Shown here piece after piece: positions 1-10,529 of a stretch of DNA of 64,000 nucleotides. The stretch spans positions 12,297,501 through 12,361,500 of the forward strand of contig JAXRKN010000044.1 in the NCBI GenBank assembly GCA_038502055.1, read 5' to 3'. Position numbers and translations under genes: made by a program. The notes beneath the pieces are model-generated. The model made no database searches, was not told where the DNA came from, and saw nothing but the letters and a program-made list of their open reading frames with translations. Position 1 is the stretch's first letter. The number at the start of each line of letters is the position of its first letter. Source of the DNA: Tanytarsus gracilentus (taxonomy: Eukaryota > Arthropoda > Insecta > Diptera > Chironomidae).

Positions 1-3000
1 ATAGAAAGAGATACGATCAAGTTATTCAGGCGTGTGCTCTCAAACCGGACTTGGAAATTTTACCGGGTGAGTTGCAAAAGTTTTCATCATTAAATTGATA
101 ACTAATGCATTTTCTCCCATTTAAATTTGTATAGGAGGTGACCAAACTGAGATTGGTGAAAAGGGTATCAATTTATCTGGAGGTCAAAAGCAAAGAGTTT
201 CACTAGCCCGTGCTGTTTACAACAATGCTGACATTTACTTCTTTGACGACCCTCTTAGTGCGGTAGATTCTCACGTGGGGAAACACATTTTCGAGCAAGT
301 CATTGGACCGAAAGGAATGCTAGCCGGTAAAACAAGAGTGCTAGTCACGCATGGAATAACTTATCTGCCGGAATGTGACGATATTTTCGTATTAAAAGAC
401 GGTGAAGTCTCGGAGCAAGGCACATATAAGGAACTTCTTGCAAAGAAAGGTTCGTTCGCTGAATTTTTGATTCAGCATCTTCAGGAAGTGAATACAGAAG
501 TTGAAGATCTCGATGAGATTAAGGCACAACTTGAGGGCGCGGTGACGAGTGAAGAGTTGAAAGCCAAGTTTGAACGAGCTATTAGTACAACGAGAACTAG
601 AAGTGACAGTACATCAAGCGGCGGAAGCGGAAGTGGTAAAATCTCCCGACAAACATCGTCAACTGCAAGTGAAAATGAATTACGACAGCGCCGAATGTCA
701 GAATCTCCACAAAAGGGCGATGCAAAAAAACAACAGAATGGAACGCCATCAGCTCAGCAGAAATTAATTGAAACTGAAAAATCAGAAACGGGAAGTGTAA
801 AGTGGGATGTTTACAAGCATTACTTGAGGTGAGTTGAATATAAATTAAAAAGAAAATTATTAATTTTATTTATCTAACTAGGAGCATCGGATGGACTTTA
901 GCAATAGCGACAATTTTCCTCAACATGGTTTTTCAAGGATTTGCTATCGGCTCAAATATTTGGCTTTCAATATGGTCGAGTGACAATTCCACTGTGGTAA
1001 CTAAAACATTTTTATTATAATAGCATCAAAAAAATTAAATTTCTCCTTTAGGGGGACACTGGAAAAAGAAACATGTACTTGGGTATGAAATTTTTTCCTT
1101 ATTTATTTGTTTGAAAATTCTAATCCGGTCTTATTTTGTATCAAATAGGCTTTTATGCTGTCTTTGGTGTTGGTCAAGGTAGGTATCCATATATTTATAC
1201 CCCACCCACGTTTCACCGAAAAAAATAATCATTACACTTCAAATGAGGACTTAAAAGTCAAGAGCTTGTCTCTAGGCTGATTTTTCAGAGATTCTTTAAT
1301 AAATTTATGGAAAATTAATCACTTCGCCCTCGAGTGGGTGACCCTTCACAAACACATGACAATTGTTGCGATTTTCAAATAATTTTTATCGTCCCTCTCT
1401 ATATGGAAAATTGAGAACTTCCAATGAGCTGAAAGCTTTCTAAAGAGAGCCTGGAAAATGCACTAAAAATTCCTCTAAATTTTTCCAATGTTTTCTCTTC
1501 TGTTTCATTCATGTTAATGCCTTCATCATGAGTAGTAGAAATCATTTTTTAAAAAAAATCATGGTTTAGTTGAATTCGTAAAATTTCAAAAATTTACTTT
1601 AAAACTTATTTACAACTTCATGTCACTCATTCTCTCTTTCTCTATCGGTATGACATGAAATGTAGTGAAATTAATTTTCCTCCCTCTTTACTAACCCGCC
1701 TTTAAAACCACCCAAAATTTCAACCGCACTCAAATTAATATAATTTATTCACATACACTTAGTTTTATCATCCTTTATATCATCGATAATATTCGCTCTT
1801 GGATGCATCGTGGCGTCACGGCAATTACATGAATTTTTACTCGCAAACATTATGAGACAGCCAATGGAATTTTTTGATCAAACTCCTGTCGGGCGAATTT
1901 TGAATCGCTTCTCCAAAGAAGTCGACATTTTGGACATTGTTCTTCCGCAGAATCTTAAATCTTTTATAATGCAATTTTTTGGGGTAAATTTTTTTCTCTC
2001 TTCGGGTGAATTCTTCAAATTGAATTATTGAATGTTGATTGTCGTTTCATCAGTGATGATTATGTGAATGTCATTTTCACATATAAATGCTTCAAAGCAT
2101 GCAGAGACGGCCATAATATTTTTTCATTACTTCAACTCATTTATACTCTCTGCATGCTGACATCTCTTAAACACACACACACAAATAAATTGATTGATAA
2201 GCGCACAATAAAACACCCACAATGAAGAGTAATTTAAATGTTCATTTATACATACAATACGAAAGCTTTTAATTTTATTCTGGCCATCAGGGGTTGATTA
2301 ATTAAAAACTTCAAATTGGCCATAAGCGAACGCCTTTCAACCTTGCATTCATGCTGCTTTAAACTTATAGCACTTTCCGTTTTCATTATCATTGAGTCAA
2401 TAAATTATTTTTCATTATTTCTCTTTTCACGCTGACAAAAAAAATATCTATAAAAAATGTCCGTTGACTTTATCGCATCACTGTCACTCTTCACATAAAT
2501 TTAATTTCTCGCTCAACAGTCGTCTCACAATTCATTATGTCCATCACATTTTCACTTGGAACAATCTTTGCTGCTAATATCCTACATACGTCGCTTCTTG
2601 CGAGTGTTATGCGCTTACCAATGACTTTTTTCGACACAACTCCACTCGGAAGGATTCTCAATCGCTTCAGTAAAGATCAGGATGTGCTTGATAATGTGAT
2701 TGGACATTCTGTTCGTATGCTGGTGGCAATGACATTAAATGTAAGTTTTACACATACTTTCATGATCATAAAAGTGAGCTTTGGAGGGTATAATCTAAAG
2801 TGCAAAATATTGAGTTGATAATTAATGTTTGATTGGACTGCAGTTTTAAAAAAAATTGATTAGAGGATTTTTTTTAAAAATAATTAATAATCCCAAATCG
2901 CATTGTTTAAAATTGTTTTAGAAGGTTCCATTTATTCAATGAAAAGCTTATTTAAAGATCCTTTTCGCAGAGAAAATAATCAATTCAATATTTTCAATTT

Positions 3001-6000
3001 TGTGAACCCCTACGAGGCATACAAACATTCTTTCATTTTCTTCTTCTTAACCTTTTTTGTCAATCAACAATCAATGTATCAGATATATTGTTATTGAATT
3101 GAAAAGAATAAAGGAGACGAAAAGGAAATTCATCAATTCATTTATCTCTCACTCACTAAGCTCTTTCCGTTTATTCCATATATTTTTCTATTTTTCTTGT
3201 GATATTTATGGTGATGCTTTTAAAGAAAGCTCCATTTTCTATTTTTATGGTGATGGTTTAGTGAATGTGTACAGCTTGAAAAATAATTTTATTGTTATCT
3301 CACTCTCACTCATCTGTCATTCGTATACCATTTGCACTTTACACATAAAAACTCTTCAATTCTATTGGGGATGGAAAGTTCAATTGACTGTGTCATGTAT
3401 CTCTGTATTCCCTACACTTGTCTATAACTTTTTAACATCTGGTAAAATATATGTGAATGTCATGTGGATAATAAGAAGAAATTTACTGTGTTTGCTTGTG
3501 CTGTCATAAAATGGGACAAATATTTTTTTTGGGAGCAACAATAGAGCATCCTTAATTAATTTCAATACAATGAATATAATTTAATTCGGTAAGCTTTCTT
3601 AAAATTATATATTTTAATTTTTACTAGATTGTGATAAATTGAGAGCAAAAGCTCCTTTCGAACTTTTTTTACGGAAATTAATCCCATAAATTTTACAATC
3701 TGTTAAAATTTTCCTTCATCACTTATTTGCAATATAAAGTTTTATAACGCTGTCAATCGATGTTCAGATTTATGGTTATTAAAACTCGACCGTCACCATT
3801 GTTTGAAAACGAAGGCGCGGTAAAATTGTTGCTCCCTGAAATTTCTTTAATGACCGACTTTAATGTAATCGAAAAAGTTTTAATTTACATTGCTTTGTTC
3901 ACGCCTAAAGTTGCTGATTAAAATTTTCGCAAAACTTTTACAACGTCGGTAGATGAAAGAAAATAACGTAGATTATTGAACCTTAAGATTAAAAGTTTAA
4001 AATTGAATAAAAATCTTGGAGCTTTTTACAAGCATTTTTAAGGATACAAAATATATTTAAAGTTCATCCAAACAGCTTTTTGAAATCAAACTGAGCAAAT
4101 TTCTCAGAGAAATTTATGATTTACTTAATTTCATCGTTCAATTTGAATTTGAACTAAAAGAAAGTCTAAAAGCTAGTTGTATACAATTTGATTTCAATTA
4201 AAACAAATTTTATTCGTTCAAATATATATGTTTAATCCGAATCATCAAAAACTTAAAAAATGTATGTTCTGTAATTATGTGTTCACAGTATTCACGACAT
4301 TCATTGCAACCCTCTCACTGTACATTGGAACACTACGTGCTGCACGCTTCATCCACAACCAGCTGCTTTATCGTATTTTGAGAGCACCCATGGAGTTTTT
4401 CGACACGACTTTAACCGGTCGAATTCTAAATCGTTTCTCGAATGACACGAAAGAAGTGGACACTGATTTGCCGGCCACGTTAAGGGCTTTCAGTGCATGC
4501 TTATTCGGGGTATTATTTTTGTTTTTTATGGCTGAAGGATGGTGGTGGGATTGAAAAGTCAAACAGTGATTTTATGACGGTATTTTATCATGTTTACACA
4601 TATTTGAGATGAATGAATCGAGATTGAATGTATGATGATGATGATGAACATTATGTGGCTCTGCATAACAACATCCATGTGTGTAAATATTTCCGCATCC
4701 ATTTTTCACTACATTTCATGTCATTCTGTACATAAAAAGAGAGATTCTCATAGCACAGTAATATTGAATTTCAATCCATGAAAGAAGAAAATTAAATTTT
4801 GCAATTTCTTATTTTTCATTCATGATATATTTTTGCAAAGAGAATCAAATTCTGCTTCATTTTCTGACGTAATGTCGTTAACTACTCTCTAAGCAAGGTC
4901 AAAGTCCCATATTATCTCTTTTTATCCAATGTACACCTCTTTAGCATTAGCCCTGTATTCATCAATTTTCCTAATATGGATTGCCGGCTTAAGGGCATCG
5001 GTATCGCTTCACAATACTCTTTTGTCAAATATCCTACGTGGTCCAATGAAATTTTTCGATGTAACGCCAACTGGAAGAGTTATTGCAAGATTCTCACACG
5101 ATGTAAATACGCTTGACGAGCGACTGATAAATAATTTGAAGCAATTTATGAACACGTTCTTCCGGGTTTGTTGTTCTTTTAATTACTACTTGGATACCGT
5201 GAAATGTTGTTAGGAAATTGTAAATAATTTCAAAGGATGTTAAACTTTGAGTAGATTTTACCAATTAATTTAATTTAGAAGGTACATAGCTTTAAAATGA
5301 ATCTATTCCGCCATATTTCACGGTATCTTAAACCCATAACTCGTGAAGGTTTAATAAATTGAAGCTCTTACAGAAAATTAGGTTCATAGATTTATTGTGA
5401 GATTAGCTTGTCTTTTAGCACAGTTTGCGTTTTATGTTGGTTTTTTTAGAAACTCCTTAAGTACTAATTTTTTTTTGTGAACGTTCTTTTTCTACCTTCA
5501 TTGCATCTTCATTCATAAATAAAATTTTCCCAGCAAAAAACCGCGCAGATCGCAGATGTGCATTCTCTCAAGTTGTTTGAAATTTTATTAGTTCTGGTAC
5601 CACATGGGAATCATTTAAAAAGAAAAACCTCTATATCATTATTCTATATTCTTCTTAAAGCTATAACCTCTATGGCATGTGATCTTGCACCACGACTCGG
5701 TACATTGAAGGCAGCAGTATCGCTGCATGCACTCATGTTGTGGGCAGTTTTTCGTGCACCATTACTATTTTTCGATACAACACCCATTGGACGAGTGCTT
5801 TCGAGATTTTCGAAAGATATCGATGCACTTGATGCGACATTACCCGAGTTAATTTCGGATGGAATTTACTGTTTCTTTGAGGTAACTAATTTATCATTCA
5901 ATCACGCTTGTATCTGCACGTCCTTTTCCACCGTTGTTTTGACTGTCAAAACGATCGATAAGTCGATAGCGTCTTTGCTTAAATATATCTTCCAACGAGA

Positions 6001-9000
6001 TATGAAAGACTTTTATTGGGTGCTTGTTTTTGTGTATTGAATAAAGTTAAGACTTTTTATTTGTAGCTAGCGAGAAAATTGGATTTGAATGCGATGTGAG
6101 TGGAAAGTTTTCCATTATGAAAGAATGTTTTTTTGGGGGCAAATTGCTTTCATTCACTATAATCTTGTATGAAGAGGGGAAGAAGGAAAGTAAAAGTTTT
6201 TGAGATTTTTGGGTTGAAGAAATTTGCCACAAAAAGTTTAACGAAGGAAATTGTGAAAGGTTTAGTTGTAATTCTTGAAAATTAAATGATGGAAAATTGA
6301 CATTGATGCTTTCAGTTTATTTATCAAGATTTAATTTAAAAAGATGTCAATGTGGGTTAAATTAAATTTCGTGAATTTTGGAAAAGAAAAAACTTATAGG
6401 TGGAGAAGATTATATTTATTATTTATACAAACCATAAGCAAGTTGTCCTCTAATGTTTGCTTTTTCATCAATTTCGACAATATTTTATGTTTACATTTAA
6501 AATTTAAAGCATAAAAATAATTAGAATGTTTAAGCACTGATAAATTTAGTCAGCAAGCAAAAACCACTTAAAAAAGATAACAGCATAAAATTTCTATAAA
6601 TCACAAACACATTTCTCTTAATGAGATTTCTTCCATAATTAAAGTGTTTATCATCCTGTTGTCATATCATAGAAAAATTTAAATCACCATCCTCGTGAAA
6701 GAGATTATCTCGATTGAACATTAAAAAAGTAGCTTAAAGTTTTTCTGACACATTTCAAGAGGAATTTTCCAACTCAACAAAAGTTTTCTCAACATCCGTC
6801 AACATGAGAAACTATTTAATTAACATTTTTTGCAGTAAGTTCGTACTCGTTTGCTGACTTATTATCTAAATTGGGTGGCTTGAGGGCAGCAAAAGAGATT
6901 CATAACATTTTCTTGCATAATGTCCTTCGCTTACCCATGAAATTTTTCGATACGACTCTCAAAGGACGAATTTTGTCGAGATTCTCGAAAGAAATTGACG
7001 TTATTGATGACAGACTACCGAGACAACTTGACAATGTTTGCTTCTTCGCCTTTCAGGTAAAAGAAAAAATTGACTATTTGGATTTACCTGAAAGATGCAC
7101 AAAATTGAAGGTTACGGGATTAAAACTTAAAGCACTGTCGTTTTTCTGACCGTCGCACTTTACTAAAAAAAATGTTTTTTTTTATATTCAGCTATCATGT
7201 CATTAGTGGCCGACATTTCGCCAAACATTTTCTGCCTTTTGGCCGCTATGAAACTCCATAATTCTATGTTACTTCGTGTACTTCGATGTCCAATGCATTT
7301 TTTTGATCGAACACCAACCGGTCGAATTATATCACGCTTCTCGAAAGATATTGACACGATAGACATCATGCTTCCAATGACATGTTATTGGTTTGTCTCA
7401 TGTCTCTTCTCGGTAATTTCTGAGTTCATTTGTAATGCGCATAAAGTCTTGTTTTTCACTTTGAATGCTGTTTCGATAAGTTATAATTTTTATAAATTTA
7501 CCACTTTTATGCAATCAAAAAAATCATTACATTTTTAAATATTCCATAAAATAAATCACGATTTAAGAATTTTGTCAAGAATTATTTTAAAAAGTTTGAT
7601 AAAACTGAAAAATATGCAATCTGTCACCAAAAATGTAAATAGGCAAAAATCATTTGACCATTTTCAATTTCCATTCATCCGATTATGTCTCGCATATTTT
7701 AAAACATTTATTCCTAGAAAATATTTTAAATTCTTCCTCTCATATTTGGGTGTGAATGTGGGTAATGATGGAGAAATTTTCATCTATTTCAAATACTGAA
7801 CCATAAAAATTTACTTTCGTGTTTTGTTTTTATAATATTTGTTGATAATGAGAGCTTGTTGCTGCAAAATTTCACAGCCTTGCATTATTTTATGAGTGTT
7901 TTTGCAATAAATTTATGTACAGGTGACTGTTGTGTGTTGATGGAAATGGAGAAAATATGATGAAACTTGAAAATAAAAAAGTTTAGAATTTTAAATTAGA
8001 AGAGCTTAAAATATTTTCAAATTTTCATCGCAAAAAGTTTTTAATCAATGTGATTTTGTTTTTAATTCAAGCACATTGTTTACATTTTACACTACTGTTT
8101 TTTGGTGCATGTTTGTAGTTATTGTAAAATAATTTTAAGAACTTTATTCTTAAGTTTGAGCACTTGATAAATAAGCTTAGAATATTTGTTTAAAGGTGAA
8201 AGTTGAAAATTAGAAAGAGCTTAGTTTATAATCCCTTAATGAGCAATAAAAGGAGATTACGAGCATGTTCGTTGAGGAAAAGACGAAAATGATTTTAGGG
8301 TTGATATTAAGATTAAAAAGATTTCAAAAGAGATTAAAGACTAAAGATACTTTAAGCTTATCAATTTAAATAATTAATAAAAATTTCAAGTTTAATAATA
8401 TTTATTTTTTCAACGGTTTAGTAACATTTCGTCATTCAACAAACATGCTCCACCTGCATTTGAATGCTTAATTATTAAATTATATTTTTCTCATCCTCTT
8501 CGTCATCCATAAATGTGAAATTTACTTTGACTAGGTGATGGCAACAATTGCAGTCATTTCACTGTCAACACCAATCTTCCTCGCCGTGATCGTTCCAATT
8601 GCAATTCTCTACTATTTTGTGCAGCGTTTCTACGTAAGTTCTGTAATTTAATTAAAAAAGAAAAACTTGAAGATATTTTAAATTATTCAGGTCGCAACAT
8701 CGCGTCAATTGAAACGTCTCGAGTCAGTGTCGCGCTCACCAATTTATTCGCACTTTGGAGAAAGTATCACGGGAACATCAACAATCCGAGCTTATAACGT
8801 ACAGCCAAGGTAAGCGTTGAGTGAATTGGCGTGTAAGATATCAATTAATCTTCAAAAATCGATATTGTTACAGATTTATCGAGGAATCAGAAGGAAAGGT
8901 TGATTTCAATCAGGTCTGCTACTATCCATCAGTCATTGCCAATCGTTGGCTGGCTGTTCGTTTGGAAATGGTCGGCAATTTAATTATCCTCTTCGCTGCA

Positions 9001-10206
9001 TTGTTTGCCGTCATGGGCAAGGATACATTGTCGCCGGGTCTTGTCGGATTGAGCGTTTCATATGCGCTCTCGGTTACGCAAACATTAAATTGGCTGGTAA
9101 GTATTAATGGATTGAGGGTTGAAGGTTAAGTGAGGGCTTATTTTATAAATTAATTTTCTAAAATCAATTCACTGTTCTAATTAGCATATTTAAAGAGTCC
9201 TTTTAAATTAAATTCAATGAATGAGTCATTTGAATTAAATTCATTTGCAAAAAATTTAAAAAAATTTTTAAACTCAAAATTCATTCTACAGGTTCGTATG
9301 AGCTCTGATGTCGAAACGAACATCGTGGCTGTCGAGCGAATCAAGGAGTATGGAGAGACGAAGCAAGAAGCAGCATGGGAGAACAATGCTGTTGTACCAG
9401 CTCATTGGCCAGAGGAAGGAAGAATATCATTCAAAGACTTCCAAGTTAGGTATCGTGACGGCTTGGACCTGGTTCTCGATAAAATATCTTTCGATGTTCG
9501 AGGCGGTGAGAAAATTGGAATTGTTGGACGAACTGGTGCTGGTAAATCGAGTCTCACTTTGTCACTGTTCCGCATCATTGAATCAGCTGGCGGATCAATT
9601 GTCATCGATGGCCAAGAAATCTCCAAACTTGGCCTTCACAATCTGCGTTCGCGTCTGACAATCATTCCACAAGATCCTGTCTTGTTTAGCGGCACTTTGC
9701 GTATGAATTTAGATCCATTCGACAAATATAGCGATGAAGACATTTGGCGTTCACTCGAACATGCACATTTGAAGCATTTTGTGAAAGGATTAGCAGCTGG
9801 AATTAATCATGAAATTACCGAGGGTGGTGAAAACTTATCAGTGGGTCAGCGTCAACTTGTTTGCCTTGCGCGTGCCCTACTCAGAAAGACAAAGGTTCTT
9901 GTACTTGATGAAGCTACGGCAGCTGTTGATTTAGAGACTGATGATTTAATTCAGGTGAGTTCTTTTGAGAATTCTATCGACTAATTGTTTATTCATTTAA
10001 TATTATTTGCACAGAAAACAATTCGAACGGAATTCAAGGAGTGTACCGTGCTCGTCATTGCTCATCGTCTTAATACAATCTTGGACTCTGATAAGGTGAT
10101 ATTGTTGGACAAAGGAAAAATAAAGGAATTTGCGCCGCCTGGAGAATTGTTGCAAAATAAACAGTCCGCTTTCTATAGTATGGCAAAGGACGCTAATCTC
10201 GTTTAA
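1..10206 (+). CDS. MRP: MRP/ABCC multidrug-resistance ABC transporter, 3' part, with 7 mutually exclusive exons
   Basis: Full-length ABCC exporters move glutathione and other conjugates out of the cell using ATP. The gene enters from the left. Exons by splice sites and reading phase: 1-66, 135-828, 882-996, 1052-1082, 1149-1178, one of seven 221-nt variants, 8535-8633, 8691-8809, 8874-9096, 9292-9954, 10015-10206 (stop TAA). Visible parts: end of NBD1 with signature LSGGQKQRVSLARA and Walker B DIYFFDDPLSAVDS; a Ser/Thr/Lys-rich linker; second membrane domain ending NANRWLAVRLE-like (here IANRWLAVRLE); NBD2 with Walker A GRTGAGKSS, signature LSVGQRQLVCLARAL, Walker B VLVLDEATAAVD and H-loop IAHRL. 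From recall of family sequences, order and motifs match human ABCC1 and Drosophila MRP closely. Drosophila MRP is known to have seven variants of one internal exon, the arrangement seen here. The N-terminal half is outside the window. Confidence 0.95.
1650..1670 (+). promoter_or_regulatory. Candidate docking site for mutually exclusive splicing
   Basis: A 21-nt intronic segment upstream of variant A (core GACATGAAATGTAGTG) is perfectly complementary to 4704-4724 in the intron before variant D. Beyond one mismatch, three more pairs (including one G-U) extend it. Position ahead of all variants fits the docking-site model known from insect Dscam exon clusters. Function is inferred. Confidence 0.5.
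1763..1983 (+). CDS. MRP: MRP alternative exon, variant A (1st of 7)
   Basis: 221 nt, entering in phase 1 (first base G supplied by the preceding 30-nt exon) and leaving in phase 0. Acceptor ACACTTAG, donor GTAAAT. It encodes a membrane helix (TM13 by alignment with ABCC1) and the following cytoplasmic loop, core PMEFFDQTPVGRILNRFSKE, then the start of the next helix. It is the only variant with FDQTP at the loop; the others have D-T-T, D-V-T or D-R-T. Confidence 0.9.
2520..2740 (+). CDS. MRP: MRP alternative exon, variant B (2nd of 7)
   Basis: 221 nt with the same phases as variant A. Acceptor CTCAACAG and consensus donor GTAAGT, the best donor in the cluster. Core LPMTFFDTTPLGRILNRFSK followed by an unusual acidic stretch DQDVLDNVIG in place of the usual L-P turn. 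The exon ends ...MLVAMTLN, less aromatic than the other variants, which end in FF/LF-rich segments. Confidence 0.9.
4289..4509 (+). CDS. MRP: MRP alternative exon, variant C (3rd of 7)
   Basis: 221 nt, same phases. Acceptor GTTCACAG, weak-looking donor GTATTA. Core APMEFFDTTLTGRILNRFSN, then DTKEVDTDLP, so the Lys usually after RFS is Asn. It lies after the longest intron of the cluster (1548 nt). Confidence 0.9.
4704..4724 (+). promoter_or_regulatory. Candidate selector element upstream of MRP variant D
   Basis: Perfect reverse complement of 1650-1670 (core CACTACATTTCATGTC). It sits 221 nt upstream of variant D. Pairing would loop out variants A-C and bring D near the upstream exon. Function is inferred. 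Confidence 0.5.
4945..5165 (+). CDS. MRP: MRP alternative exon, variant D (4th of 7)
   Basis: 221 nt, same phases. Acceptor CCTCTTTAG, poor donor GTTTGT. Core GPMKFFDVTPTGRVIARFSH, then DVNTLDERLI; Ala replaces the usual Asn/Ser before RFS and there is no Pro after the loop. The intron just before it (4510-4944) contains the 21-nt element complementary to the intron ahead of variant A, so this exon is the best candidate target of that RNA pairing. Confidence 0.9.
5661..5881 (+). CDS. MRP: MRP alternative exon, variant E (5th of 7)
   Basis: 221 nt, same phases. Acceptor CTTAAAG is weak (purine before AG, poor pyrimidine tract); donor GTAACT. Core APLLFFDTTPIGRVLSRFSK with DIDALDATLP. The reading frame stays open well into the flanking introns, so exon limits rest on splice sites, equal length and alignment to the other variants. 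Confidence 0.87.
6836..7056 (+). CDS. MRP: MRP alternative exon, variant F (6th of 7)
   Basis: 221 nt, same phases. Acceptor TTTTGCAG, donor GTAAAA. Core LPMKFFDTTLKGRILSRFSK with EIDVIDDRLP. It ends VCFFAFQ. Only 135 nt separate it from variant G. Confidence 0.9.
7192..7412 (+). CDS. MRP: MRP alternative exon, variant G (7th of 7)
   Basis: 221 nt, same phases. Acceptor TATTCAG, donor GTAATT. Core CPMHFFDRTPTGRIISRFSK with DIDTIDIMLP. Last variant before a 1122-nt intron leading to the constant exon at 8535. Confidence 0.9.
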
Positions 10207-10501
10207 AATTGAGCACAATTTATTTAACGTTTTTCTTTCGCAAGTAAGATCTTTATTGAAGTTTACAATTAACAAACACAAACACCCTACACTATAAATG
10301 GTTAAACTTATTTACTTTAAATGTTAAAATTGCCTTCATTAAAAACAAATTAAATTTTGTTAGCTATGAGAAAACTAATTTGTGCTTAACACGAAGCTCT
10401 CGTGATTAAGAGAGAGTTTTTCTTTTTTAAGCGGACGATACTTATTATGTAAAACTTTCTTAATGGATGAGTAATTGATATTTTTGTATTTTTGTTCACA
10501 A

Positions 10502-10522
10502 AATAAAAAAGAAAACAATAAA
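10502..10522 (+). promoter_or_regulatory. Possible poly(A) signals of MRP
   Basis: Two AATAAA hexamers (10502 and 10517) about 300 nt after the MRP stop. In AT-rich DNA such hexamers are common, so this is only plausible. Confidence 0.35.
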
Positions 10523-10529
10523 AAATTTA

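Noticed and set aside
7413..8534. Possible eighth MRP variant exon in the last cluster intron
   Set aside because: I looked for the FFD-x-T-x-x-GR-x-x-x-RFS motif in this intron and in 1179-1762 and 2741-4288 and did not find it, even degenerate.
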